Source: Neurospora tetrasperma FGSC 2508 (taxonomy: Eukaryota; Ascomycota; Sordariomycetes; Sordariales; Sordariaceae). Taken from it: 64,000 bases of DNA. The translations under genes and the position numbers were made by a program. Below, piece after piece: positions 11,248-22,000 of this stretch; the stretch's first letter is position 1; each line of letters opens with the position of its first letter. The notes under the pieces are model-generated. The model made no database searches. It saw nothing but the letters and a program-made list of their open reading frames with translations, and was not told where the DNA came from. The DNA is taken from assembly GCF_000213175.1 (NCBI RefSeq), contig NW_009799102.1:2160684-2224683 (forward strand). Direction: 5' to 3'.

Positions 11248-12026
11248 TCAGGTTACCAAGTGAGCGGACTCATGCGGCCGTTCTTCAAATGGCTGTTCTG
11301 TCTTCCTACCCCTCGACCTCCTGAAACTCAACAGCTCCACGATGACGAGGACCATGAGAACGAAACCAAGAATCATGAAGGGAATAAGGTTGTAGCGCCA
11401 TCCGCGCATGGATCTCAATTTCTTCTTCAGCATGTCGTGATCGTCGCTGTGGACAAGTGATAGACTGTTGACCTGCGTATACCAGTTCTCCGGGGTCCAA
11501 GAGTCCCGTGGGTACGGCTTCGGAGCATTGCCTTCTGCGTAGGCGAGGTCGATACCCTGATCCGAGTGCCTGTTGGTCAGGACATAGGTATATATCAGAG
11601 CCGTGAGAGTAAGAAGCCAGCTGAGAATCGTGATAAGGGCCCAGAGATAGTAGAATGGCGATGTTTTTCCGTACTGCCACAGGGTTACTTAGTAGACGCA
11701 CAATACACAATGATTGTACGAGAATGAACACATACCTTTGCCCTGGACCTATGCTCCAACCACAAAGCTAGGAGGCCACCGAACCCTACAAGGACGACGC
11801 CCGTACCTCCTGCTGCATTTGTCGTATGGCCGTGGTCCGTTAAAAGATGTGCAGGTTCTCCGGGAAGGTCAAAGAACGAACCAAGTCGTCGGACCTCAAA
11901 TGGTTGGCCGCCGCGTCCATGAAGAAATGCCACCATTGATGAGACAAGGGATAACGAGATGGCTGCGTCAACGTAAAGCAAAAACAAAGCCACATAGATG
12001 GCTTTCATGAGCCTGCTTGAAGCCAT
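11248..12026 (-). CDS. Unrecognised four-TM membrane protein
   Basis: Two exons, 11736-12026 and 11248-11673, with a 62-bp intron (donor GTATGT, branch-like TACTAAGTAAC, acceptor GGCAG), phase 0, giving about 238 residues. Hydrophobic segments are visible near residues 8-30 (AIYVALFLLYVDAAISLSLV), 72-90 (GTGVVLVGFGGLLALWL), 103-128 (FYYLWALITILSWLLTLTAL) and 199-218 (FMILGFVLMVLVIVELL). The C-terminal tail is basic then acidic. The loop between TM3 and TM4 includes a tract with Pro/Trp (PYPRDSWTPENWYTQVNSL). This looks like a genuine fungal integral membrane protein, but I do not recognise a family and propose no function. Confidence 0.75.
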
Positions 12027-13516
12027 TTTGAACGAATCCCACTAGGGCTGAGGGAATAGAAGAGCTTAACAGTGTGAAGAAGGACAGGAACAGTTGGGGT
12101 CTTGATATGGCAAAGTGCAATGTGGTTGGGGCCTGTCCAAGTTTCCCCAGATATTGACAACAGCGCTAGCCATCTATATAAGAGCGGACCGACTGCGGTC
12201 GTGCCGGTTCGTCTTTTCTCTCGTTGGGCGAAAAGCCTTCTCTCACCCGCCTTTGGGGACGCGGATTGGATCCCATTTCCAAATGTGGTGGTTGTCAGCT
12301 TGTCCACACGTAAGCACACAAAACTGACACTGCCTCTTCATGATGTGCAGTGAGATTGGCTCGACCGGGTACGTACTTCTCTTCTTTTTTTTTCTCAAGG
12401 AGGGATATCACTGCGTATGCCCAGCCAACGCCACGAAAACCCTTCCGTATGAGAGATGCCTAGTCTGCATGGAACTGCCACGCGCTGATCCGTGGACGCA
12501 AAGCATTCAGCACGAGGCTCGGCTCGCCTCGCAAGGTTGTAACCCATTTTGTGGCTATACACAACAGAGCTTGCCTTGCCAGATATGGGATATTGTGACG
12601 TCCTGGATTGACGAATACTATTCTTTGTTGGGAGTTGTCCTAGGCCGGTTACAATCCGGAGACTGAAGAGTCCAGTTCCCACTGGAGGATAGAAATTGAC
12701 CGTCTCTCACGGCATATGGAGTTGAAGCCAACTGCATCATAGGCGGACAGGAAGAGACCATACTTGTCAGCCCGGTGGAATAGTAGGTAACGCCACTCTT
12801 TGAATTAAGAGCCAAAATAGGAATTGTACCTCTCGGCAATCGTCAACAAGCATATAAGCAGAGAAATGCTGAACGATACAGCAACAGAGCCACAGTTCGT
12901 GAATTGGCAAGCTAACCGGCAACTCAACAGGAGTTTTTCCTGTTTTCTTCTTCTTCTTGAACCTGGGACAACGAGGGAAAAAAAAAAATGATGCACTTGC
13001 AACCTCGCAACAAAACGGGATAGTCTCATCAAAGAAGGAACATAAAAAGCCCCCAAATGGACAATTTAGACATTGTCATGAGACATGACATCGCGATGCC
13101 GACAAGGGTTGTTTGATGTTGTTGAAAAGAGGAGGAAGCATTTATCCGCCAAGCCACGAGGGTGAATTCCTTATAACACAACCCCGAGGTTCTCTCGTCA
13201 ACTCCTAACCCTCACCAGCCACCCCGACAGCTCGGTACTTGCTGCTACAAGAATATTGCCAAAAGGCTATGCACCAATCAGATCGTAGTGGGGTGGTCGA
13301 CGTAGTGCCGCCCCACTGCCTATCGATAAACGAGTTATCGTAGGAATCGTCGCCAGGGCAGCTTCCATTTGGTAGGTAGGTAGCTTTAGTGTACGGGACG
13401 AACTCCGAAGCTTCGTTGTGTCAACACATCCCGTCCCGTCCATCCCCATCGTTCGTCTGAAAAATAGCCTTCACACGAAACTACACATATCATTTACACA
13501 CACACAAACACACACA
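12027..13516. other. Divergent intergenic region
   Basis: About 1.5 kb between the divergent four-TM gene and COA1. A GGTAGGTAGGTAG repeat lies near 13371-13383, and a CA-rich microsatellite (about 13496-13516) runs up to the COA1 start. No gene is supported. Confidence 0.5.
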
Positions 13517-14292
13517 ATGCTCTCTAGGATAACACAACGTATGGCCTTAAAGAGGGCGCTGGCGAGGCCTTCCCCTTGCGCCAAGGGCCGCGCTCAACCC
13601 CAGAGGAGATCTCTCACATCGGCACCCAGGCCTGGCGATGGTCCGTTGATGGAGAGGCGAGCTGATCGCGAACTTCCTGGTATGTTCTTCCCGTGTCTCT
13701 CGCTTCTTCACTTCTCTGTGTTCTGTGTTTCCTGCTGTTTCCGCACCCCAATTGAGTTCCTTACCATGGAAGTTACTGACCCTTTCTTCCCTTCTCAACC
13801 ACAAAAACAGACGTCCAAACCTCCCGCTTCCGCTGGTCCCGCACCTTCCCCATCTTCTTGGGCATCGTAGCCGCCACCTCGATCGCCATCTTCAACTACC
13901 AGAAACTCTCTTCCCCCGTGGTCGAGTCAACCCTCTATGCGCTGCGCACGAACCAGCGCGCGCGCGAGTACCTGGGCGACGAGATCTACTTCAAGGCGCA
14001 GATTCCGTGGATCTCGGGCGAGATGAACCAGCTGCACGGCCGCATCGACATCAAGTTCAATGTCAAGGGCACCAAGCGCACGGGCGTGATGCGCTTTGCC
14101 AGCTTCCGGCCCACGCCCCGAGGCATGTTCGAGACGACCGAGTGGAGTCTGGAGACGGAGGACGGCAAGGTCATTGACCTGCTGGAGGAGGGCGATCCCT
14201 TCAGAGCTATCAACGGCCGTGCAATGGAGCCTGAGCTGGATGATGATGCAGAGGATGCGAAGGTCAGGGGCTTTAGGCAGATGCCTAAGTAA
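13517..14292 (+). CDS. coa1: Cytochrome c oxidase assembly factor COA1
   Basis: Mitochondrial inner-membrane protein needed for early assembly of complex IV around Cox1 (family knowledge). Exons 13517-13679 and 13811-14292, with a 131-bp intron (donor GTATGT, acceptor AACAG), giving 214 residues. The first 50 residues are rich in Arg, Ser and Ala with almost no acid, as in a matrix-targeting presequence. One TM segment lies at residues about 66-84 (FPIFLGIVAATSIAIFNY). The COA1/TIM21-like domain follows, with IKFNVKGTKRTGVMRFASF and an acidic tail. The gene is convergent with uL3m. The ATG is preceded by a CA-rich leader. Confidence 0.9.
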
Positions 14293-14673
14293 TCGTTTTG
14301 GGGTGCTCTTAAGGAGGGAATAGTTTTGAAAAAGAGAGGATGTATATGAGAACCGGGAAAGGTGGTGGTTTCTTCCCCCCCAAACAGGATGAGCTGAAGG
14401 ACAGAATCGTGGTCTGGCTCTCTGATTGAATACCCAAAGGCTGTCAAGGAGGGATATGTAAGATATAGGGAGAGAACATACGAACCTATCACGGGCAAGG
14501 GTTGTATGTTCAAGTTGTTATACATTTTCGGTAGCTGTACATTGTAACACCCCACGATGCGTGTGTATCATACAAGAGAGAACTAAAAAAGAGAAACCGG
14601 GAAGGCTATACCATACATTCCCTTCCATAAACCTAGTACAAACACATACTACAGACCAGACAGCCCCCCTCTC
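14293..14673. other. Convergent intergenic spacer COA1/uL3m
   Basis: A 381-bp spacer holding both 3' untranslated regions. A 189-codon minus-strand frame reaching into COA1 is a shadow. No gene is seen. Confidence 0.6.
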
Positions 14674-15825
14674 TTAAGCCGAAGCCTCTACCGCAGCATT
14701 TCCATCCGCCTTCTCTGTCAGCCCATTCTTGATGAGCGAATCTATCAGGCCCTGTCTCCTCGCCTCCTTGAGCTCCAAGTGCAACTTCCTCGCCGCCTGC
14801 AACTTCTCCTCCGCATCGGGGAACCGCTCGTTGAGGAGCTGCTTGGTGGCCTCGACAAACTCCTCCGGGGGAGGAGCCTTCTTGACAGCATCCTGAACCT
14901 TGACAACCGCACCCTTGTGACCAGCGACCGCGCCCTTGACCACCACGATGCCGAGCTCGTTGTCCACCATCAGAATGGGCAGGTTCTGGACCGTGTGCTG
15001 CTGCGCGCCCATGCGACCGGGCATCTTCTTGCCAGGCAACACACGCGAACCGGAGCCCTGCGAACCACCGACGGAACCAATGGTACGGTGGTTCAGCGAG
15101 TTACCGTGCGACGCCTCCTGACCGGCGAAGCCGTGACGCTTCATACCACCGGCAAAACCCATACCGCGCGTGATGCCGCGCACGTCCACCACCTGGCCGA
15201 CGTGGAACCAGTCCGGAAACAGCTGGACGCCGACCGGCAACAGACCGTCCTGGTTGCGCACCTTGAACTCGGCGAGCGTCTGCTTGGGCGGGATGCCCTT
15301 GGCCTCGTAATAGCCGAGCTGCGGGGCGCCCACGTTTTCGGCGCGGCGCTCGCCCAGGCCAACCTGGACGGCCCAGTAGCCGTTCTTGGCGCGCGTCTTG
15401 TTGGCGACGACTTGGACCCGGTCGAGCTGCAGGACGGTGCAGGGGATGCGGGCGCCGGTGCGGCCCATGAAGACGGTCATGCCCTTCTTGACAGCGAGCA
15501 CGCCGGTGCGCAGGGGTGTAGTCTTCTCGCGGCGCTTGAGGGCAGCGGCCGGGCCCGAGGTGGGCGCCGGAAGACCCTGCGTCACTTGGTTGAATCGTGT
15601 GGGCCTGCTGCGCTTCGGGAGCGTGCTCCAGCCGTACTTGACGCCGCGCTTTGCGATCTGAGGGAGGAGGGAGGGAAAGACGGTCGATGGCGAGGAGGCG
15701 GAGAAGGTGGGTGTGGTCCGGCCGGCGAGGAGGAGGGAGCTGGCGGCGGTGGTTGTGGTGTGGGTGGCTGACCTCTCGACGAGGGAGAGCTGCCTCCAGC
15801 AGCGCGCGGGCAGCCGGGGCGCCAT
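14674..15825 (-). CDS. mrpl9: Mitochondrial large ribosomal subunit protein uL3m
   Basis: Core protein of the mitochondrial 54S large subunit (bacterial L3, yeast YmL9). Intronless, 383 residues. The N-terminus is Arg/Leu/Ser-rich and lacks acids up to the first conserved block, as in a mitochondrial presequence. The L3 signature is clear: KKGMTVFMGRTGARIPCTVL, then RGITRGMGFAGGMKRHGF, and the glycine-rich loop with GGSQGSGSRVLPGKKMPGRM reaching the peptidyl-transferase region, followed by LPILMVDNELGIVVVKGAV. An Ala/Lys/Glu C-terminal extension is typical of fungal forms. It is divergent from CCDC25 with a telomere-like box in the shared promoter. Confidence 0.96.
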   Translation of the reverse strand: MAPRLPARCWRQLSLVERSATHTTTTAASSLLLAGRTTPTFSASSPSTVFPSLLPQIAKRGVKYGWSTLPKRSRPTRFNQVTQGLPAPTSGPAAALKRREKTTPLRTGVLAVKKGMTVFMGRTGARIPCTVLQLDRVQVVANKTRAKNGYWAVQVGLGERRAENVGAPQLGYYEAKGIPPKQTLAEFKVRNQDGLLPVGVQLFPDWFHVGQVVDVRGITRGMGFAGGMKRHGFAGQEASHGNSLNHRTIGSVGGSQGSGSRVLPGKKMPGRMGAQQHTVQNLPILMVDNELGIVVVKGAVAGHKGAVVKVQDAVKKAPPPEEFVEATKQLLNERFPDAEEKLQAARKLHLELKEARRQGLIDSLIKNGLTEKADGNAAVEASA

Positions 15826-16504
15826 CGTGTGTGTGTATAAGTCTGAGGGGAGGGTTGGGTGGTGTTGTGTTGCTTTTGGTGGGGTTGGTCGCAGTCAATT
15901 GGACCTGACGGTGTTCGTTGTATCGATGTCGGGGCCCCGGAGCGTCGAGTGGGGGAATTTGAAAGGACACCGGCTGTCTTCGAGACGCGAACCGGAGGGG
16001 GCGGAGTTGGGAGGTCGTTTCGGCGCGCGGCCGTTGAGGTGGTTTTGGGGCGGGTGCGGGAGTGGTGGTCGCCGGCTCGAAGCACGGAGCAGCAGAAATT
16101 TGATAGCCACTCAGAAATTCAGTAACGGGATGCTCCCCCCGATAACGTCGATCGGTTCGGCATCCGGGGATTCACAATTGACAGGGGAGGGGCGGCTATT
16201 TACAGGCGGGTATGTATTTGGCGGATTGTGGTGTACAGAGTGACATTTCTACAAGAAGGGTTAGGGTTAATCGTTTCTTTCGATTCACTTTACTTCCGCT
16301 GGAGTGCGGGCGCATTTTACCGCATTGGATCCCCCAAACTCAACCGCTAAAACATCTTCACTCGAACCACCACACACAGCCCCAGAAAAGAAATCGCTTT
16401 TGCATTTTGGTTTTCCTTCTTGCACGAAAGTGCCTTTTTCATTGTCGCCGTTTTGAGATACCCAATATTCCCATCTTTCATTTCTTCTTGAGGCATCAGC
16501 AAAC
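15826..16504. other. Divergent promoter between uL3m and CCDC25
   Basis: A 679-bp region upstream of both genes. The half near uL3m is GC-rich and the half near CCDC25 is pyrimidine-rich. It carries the telomere-like box listed separately. Reading frames here are shadows or leaders. Confidence 0.6.
16257..16270. promoter_or_regulatory. Telomere-repeat-like box (AGGGTTAGGGTTAA)
   Basis: Two tandem copies of the TTAGGG telomere unit followed by TTAA, about 430 bp upstream of the uL3m start and 235 bp upstream of the CCDC25 start. Teloboxes bound by Tbf1/Rap1/Teb1-type Myb proteins are known upstream of ribosomal-protein genes in fungi. A regulatory role here is inferred. Confidence 0.4.
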
Positions 16505-17481
16505 ATGGTCTTCTACTTCACTTCGACCGTCGTCAGTCCCCCGGCGTTCATTTTTGTGGGGAAAGACAAGTTTGAGAGTAGGTGAAGACGATCATCAGCC
16601 ACAATTGGTATTCTGCATCTCCTTGTGGAATATGCATATATCTTGACACACTCATGGACATTGCATATTTGACTTGGATATAGATGCCATCTCGTCACTC
16701 ATCTAACATGCTGTTTTATAGACGAGGAGTTGATCCAACACGGCTGGGAGGAGGATGTATGGTAAGTTTCACCCCGGCCAAGCCTCGTTCGGCATTTTCT
16801 AACTATTCTTCGTAGGGTATGACTCCCCATGAGGTTCTCGTCATATTATGCTCTGTATCTCATTACTAGGCCCTAGTTCCATGTCGACAAACTTTCCAGT
16901 GCTCATATTTACCTCCGTCTCCCAGAGGGTTGGACATGGGAGAACATTCCCGAGGAGCTCCTGACCGACCTTGGTCAGTTGACCAAGGCCAACTCCATCG
17001 AGGGTAAGTCGTGCTTTTGAATTCTACTGTCAGGAAGTCATGGGGGAATTCGTGAGGACTAACTCTGTGCTTTTGTAAAGGTAACAAGAAGGACAACATC
17101 ACAATCATCTATACCCCATGGGCCAATCTCAAGAAGGACGGCAGCATGGCGGTTGGCCAGGTCAGCTTCAAGGATCAGAAGAAAGTGAAGCGCATTTTGA
17201 TCGCGCAGCGCGAAAATGCTATCGTCAACCGTTTGAACAAGACCAAGGTTGAGAAGCACCCGGACCTGCGAGAGGAGAAGGAGCAGCATCTCAAAGAGCT
17301 GCGCAAGAAGGATCAGGCGGCGGTGCTGGCGCGGAAGAAGGAGGAGGATCGCCTGAAGAAGGAGCGGGCCGAGAAAAAGTGGCAGAAGGATCATGCCTAC
17401 GATGAGCTCTTTGCTGAGGAGAACATGATGAACTCGAGCAATCAGGATCGGGATGAGACCTGGGAGGATGATTTCATGTAA
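16505..17481 (+). CDS. jlp2: CCDC25/JLP2 family protein (NFACT-R domain)
   Basis: Conserved eukaryotic protein with an NFACT-R (DUF814) domain and a charged C-terminal helix; about 213 residues against 208 in human CCDC25. Sequence matches are strong: MVFYFTS..., [39 protein letters not shown], then [20 protein letters not shown], then a long Lys/Glu coiled coil ending in DDFM. Exons: 16505-16577, 16722-16761, 16816 (one base), 16877-17003 and 17081-17481. Total length is a multiple of three only if that single G is included; it completes the Trp codon of the conserved VW-FHVDKL. A model with donor GTATGG at 16757 would drop VW. An acceptor at 16899 would drop FHVDKLSS. Human CCDC25 has been reported as an extracellular-DNA sensor; the fungal role is unknown. 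Confidence 0.92.
16816..16816 (+). other. Candidate one-nucleotide exon in CCDC25
   Basis: The single G at 16816 is flanked by TTCTAACTATTCTTCGTAG on the left, an almost ideal branch site and acceptor ending a 54-bp intron that opens with GTAAGT at 16762. On the right is GTATGA, the donor of a 60-bp intron ending in CCCTAG at 16876. It restores the frame and the conserved Trp codon. Recursive splicing at the same point would give the same mRNA. Confidence 0.6.
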
Positions 17482-17733
17482 ATTTGCTCGAGAACAAAAT
17501 AATCAAACCTTCTTAAGTTTTCCAAGCTACATAAGACCTGAAAATCCTTTGATGCCTGAAAGCCATCGTCAAAACCTTTCCGACCTCGATTCTTGTCTGG
17601 TATGCTACCGCTCTTAAAGCAGCAGACTAAGAACTAAACCAGGTTTGACCCATCACTAGAGGTAGCTCCTTTATCCACTCTCAAACCCCTTCCTACCCGT
17701 CACTCATTCCTCACTCCCCTCAAAAGGTCCTCT

Positions 17734-18549
17734 CTACCCCTGACGGTTATATCCCACACCTCTTGCGTCCGCCGTCCCTTTCACCTTATGGTCCGTCGGC
17801 CTAGCCGCCGCCTCGTAGACGATATTCTTCGGCGCTTGTCCCAACGTCATCCACTCTCCCTTGAAACCAATATAACTGATTCTCGTTTCATCCTCCTCTC
17901 CTTGCGAAAAGTTATCCGGGAAAAACAAGCACAGTCTTTGCACGGCGTTGAATTTGGCTCGCTTGACGGGCAATTCCTGGATTTCCGAAGTCTGGGAGAG
18001 CTCGAATTCTTGTGTTGGAGTAGAGTCCTCAGCTTGACCGAAATCGTGGATGTCGGCGTTGGCGAGGAGGCGGAGGGTGCGCGGGGCCGAGGGGGAGGGC
18101 GAGGTGCGCAGGAGGACGGAGTGCAGTTTGATTTGGGCTGTGAAACTATTTGGGTGTGTGTGTGAGTGATTGGGTGTGTATGATGGGGTCATTGTATGAT
18201 GTGTATGTTACAGGAGAGGAATGACATTGAAATTCGTAAAGATGTGAATGACTTTGAGTGATCAAGTGAGGTAACGTAGTGTGACATACGGAACGTTGAT
18301 AATCAGCTGCTCATCAGCATCGCTCACCACCTCGGGCTCCGTCGCCAATCGTTCGGCCCACGTCTTCTTGATAATGGCCTGGCCGGAGCCGTGCACCTGC
18401 TCGTTCAGGGTGGTGATCTCGTCAAAGTTGATGTGCTGGTACAGCGAGAACTGCACGGCGGGGGTGATGTCGTCAGAGTGGTCGTGCTCTGCCCCGCCCT
18501 CATGATGGTGGTGGTGGTCGTCGTGCTCGTCGTGGCAGTGGTGCGACAT
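17734..18549 (-). CDS. PITH-domain protein (PITHD1-like)
   Basis: Two exons, 18290-18549 and 17734-18145, with a 143-bp intron (donor GTATGT, acceptor AATAG), giving about 223 residues. It is co-linear with human PITHD1: VVSDADEQLIINVPF at the splice junction, then FTAQIKLHSVLL, and the C-terminal signature ISYIGFKGEWMTLGQAP followed by VYEAAARPTDHKV. The PITH domain is the proteasome-interacting module found in TXNL1, so a link to the 26S proteasome is plausible by family. The N-terminal 28 residues are unusually rich in His, Asp and Glu (12 His), which may bind metal. The gene lies tail-to-tail with CCDC25 only 250 bp away. Confidence 0.9.
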
Positions 18550-19025
18550 TGTCCGGAGTTGAGTTGTTGGAATATAAGATTTCTGTGCCTCGAGTTGTCA
18601 AGGTTTTGATGATTGATTTTGACGACGGAGTGGTTGTTGAAGTTTGGTGAAAGTGAGGGGCCAAGACTGAATGCTTCCGTCGTAAACCTGCGTGATTTGA
18701 GTTGACCGTTAGTTCTTCCAGTGGGTGATTGCGGCCAACTACATTTCAACGACGACGACCAACAAAAATGCCTTTCGGAGATTGGAAAGCTAAATAGAAG
18801 ATGTAGAATAGCATGCAAACTACTTTGACGAAACTCGTTTACAAGAATTGGCTTATACATTGAACGCCGAATCTTCGAGTGTTTTCCGCACTTTCTCATC
18901 CAAACATCCATCGATCAGCAAGCAAACGAACTACCTCCACCATCGGTCACACATCTGATTGTCACACAACATCACGTCAGGATCAAGCACGAAAAACGAT
19001 GAGGTTGCCATACGGTCATATTCAT
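18550..19025. other. Intergenic between PITH gene and RRN6
   Basis: A 476-bp region containing the PITH-gene promoter and the RRN6 3' end. No gene is seen. Confidence 0.55.
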
Positions 19026-22000
19026 CTATCTGAATCCCATCCGCTTCTTCACCTTTTGCTTCTTCTTCACATGAGAGGGCCTACCTCCATGCGGTCCTGC
19101 AACGATTTGTGACATGGGCTGCGATGCAAAAAACTGCGATGACTCCGGCTGAGTGTTCTGCGTGAAAGCAAAACCTCTCGGCTGGCTCGACTGAATGGCA
19201 AAGGGCAGTGGTTGACTTTCTGCCTTGACAGCTTCAACTCCGCGAATCCTCGCCAGCAACTTCTCTCTCTTCCTGCGCTTTACCTCGAGCTTGCGCCTTC
19301 TCCTAAGACCAGCATCATCTTCCTCGTCATCTTGACCTGGCCTCCATGTAATGACATTGGGGTCTTCACCAAGCTCCCAGTGAGAGGTGACTCGGGTTCT
19401 ACCGCCAATTCTCTTCGAAACGGGGTTCATGGCCACGTACTGGCGTAGCCTCACGCCCACTATATCTTCACCGTCTGGTTGATCTTGACTCTGGGTCGTA
19501 TCATAGCCTTGAGACTGTGATTGCGACTGCGAGTGCTGTACGAACTGGGAGTGAACTTGTGAGGAGAACAAGGGAGGAGAGCTGCCAAAAGGCATGGAGC
19601 TGGCAAATGGCTGGCTCTGACTCAATCTGCCATCCCCAGTCTCCGATGCAGCCCATTCTTCAGGTACTGCCGCTACTCCGGCCTCCGAAAGGAGAGTCTC
19701 GGCCGCGAGAAGCTGCAGCTTGGGAATGAGAGCCCCTCGGGACGCCTTTCGATGGTTTAAGGGAAGATGAGAGAACATCGCCATCAACTTCTCAAAGGCG
19801 CGGTCTATCTCATCACCCAAGACGTGACGACCATTGGTGGGAACCAGTCTCCCAGGAACATTATCAAGCAACAAGTGCTGATGGGATGACCAACGTGAGG
19901 CGAGTCCGACGACGTCTTGAACACCTCTTGTTTGTTTCACTAGATTAAGTCTTTGACGCAAAGCGTTAGCAACCTGTCCCGACGGAAAAGGAGGAATGAC
20001 AAGTGTGTGTGGTGAGTCCTGGATCAGAAATAGAACAATGTATAGGTGTATTTTTGTAATCATTGTTGATCATAAACAGCCTCTCTTTCGAGAAATCATC
20101 ATATTGGACGGATACTGTGCAAAGTATGAATTATGTCAACTTACAGAGAATGTCTAGGCATATAGCCATCGTGTGTCTCACGACTAAGGACGTCAGCGAT
20201 GCGAGTAATGTCGACTTCATTTTGCGATGGGCGTGCCTCGTTCGACGTTGAGGGAACCACTAGCGTGTTGGCCAATGCCCGCCCGTAGACCACAAGACTC
20301 TGAGTATCTGGTTCCCTTTTCAGAGTTCCAGATGAATCTCGGCCAAGTTCCGGGCTTCGAGACTCGCGGACTAAGGAACGGTCGTCAAGCTCGTCTGGTA
20401 AGGCAAATGCATTGCGCAGTTGCTCTCGCAGTATTGATTGCTCCGATGCAGAGCCAGAACGGGCTACGCATTCATCAGGAGGTCGCACCCGTACACCAGG
20501 CTCGTCAGACCACATGCAAAGCGAGCAGCTCAGGTCCAGATCGTGTCCCAGCGTAACCAGCTGGAAGAACCTGGTTTGCCTCTTCGCGAGAGCACGAGTG
20601 AGAGGTGCCGTAAGCTTTGCTTGGCCAACGCGTCGCTCGACCGGAAGCATAGCGACACTGATGGACTTGGATGAAGCTCTGAGGCGAACTGACTCCCGAT
20701 GGTAGCGAAGAGGCTTCCCTGAGCTGGGGCTGATGAACCAAAAGACAGTAACTTCGCCATTTCGACTGGAACGGATCGACACGAAGCAGGCCAAAGCACC
20801 ATCGATGAATGTTCCAGGAGACACCTCGAGCCTCAGTGACGGATCTTGGACGTCTCTTCGGTGGGGTGAAAAGACAAGTGGCTCAAGCCGCATTCCAGAA
20901 CCATCGTCTTTGACAGAAAGCCAGGAAATGGTTGTATTCGTGAGAAGGAAGGCCTGTGATGGATCCAAGTGCGAAGGGGCGAGGTCCAAAAGACGTTCTC
21001 CCTTCCTTGCTGCTAGCAAATGAGGTTGGACCTCAGACTTGCGAGTTTCCGTGTCGAAAAGGCAGAGATTAGTGCTGTTTCCGAGGAGAAGCAAGCTAGC
21101 CCGAGACAGACGGTGCCTTGGTTTGGCGCGCGTGGAACTTCTTGACCGACTTCCTGGACGGCTTTCATCATCGGACCTGTCCCTTTTCAGAGACAGCCAC
21201 ATGATTCTATGTGGTTCCTGATCATCTGCTGTCCTGCCAGGGAACTTTGGGATGGACCCTAGGCTGATGTTGCCGCACATTCTCAGTACCGGCTTCATCA
21301 CCTTGGGCCGTGCACCTCGTCGGCCAACAATGTCCCATACGCTCCAATACCCAGCTTGATCAATGATGGCAAGCTGAGGGACCTGATCATCAGAAAGCGG
21401 ATTGAAGGAAACATCCGAGTGAGAACCGCCCCCGGATCGATCGGATGTGATGGTGAACAAGGGGTTGGCAACAAGTTGCGTCAGGGTTGAGGAAGATGGT
21501 TGAGTGGAGGATGAGCATTGCACCGGCAACTTTCTGAGTTCGGGCTCGCAGACCGTAGTTGAAGTCGGTTTCTGCACAATGAGCCAGCGAACCTGGTCGT
21601 ACTTCTTGCTGTCATTGACGAACTTGATCAATGAGATGGGAACGCTGTCCTGACACCAGTCTCCTTCGAGATGATGGTTCGGGGCATGAAGACGTATCTT
21701 AACGTCCTCATCTCTCCAGCTCCACTCTTCACGGGCGAGACTGATCAAGCGAAGAATGTGCCCCGACTCTCCGCTGGCAGTGGCAAGCACCGTGTGTCCC
21801 TTGACTCTATCAGGGTCTCTAACATCAGTGATCTCTCCAGTGGCCAGGAGGGAGGCAGTGGTTGGTGTTGCGGGACGGGTGCGCGAGTAAGTGTTGCTGA
21901 TCTCCTCGATGAGCAGCGTCTCGGTATCAACATCTCCGAGAAAAGCCTCTGGGAGGGTTTTGAGGAGCCAGTTGTTCTGAGACTTGGCAAGTTGGGAAGG

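Noticed and set aside
13986-14555. 189-codon minus-strand frame opposite COA1
   Set aside because: It overlaps the conserved COA1 domain on the other strand and has no recognisable features.
14779-15771. 330-codon plus-strand frame opposite uL3m
   Set aside because: It is the antisense of a clear ribosomal protein gene. Its Arg/Leu/Gly-rich composition is what GC-rich antisense codons give, and there is no domain.
15101-15970. 289-codon minus-strand frame overlapping the uL3m promoter and gene
   Set aside because: It is a shifted frame of uL3m extended into the promoter, with Pro/Arg-rich shadow composition.
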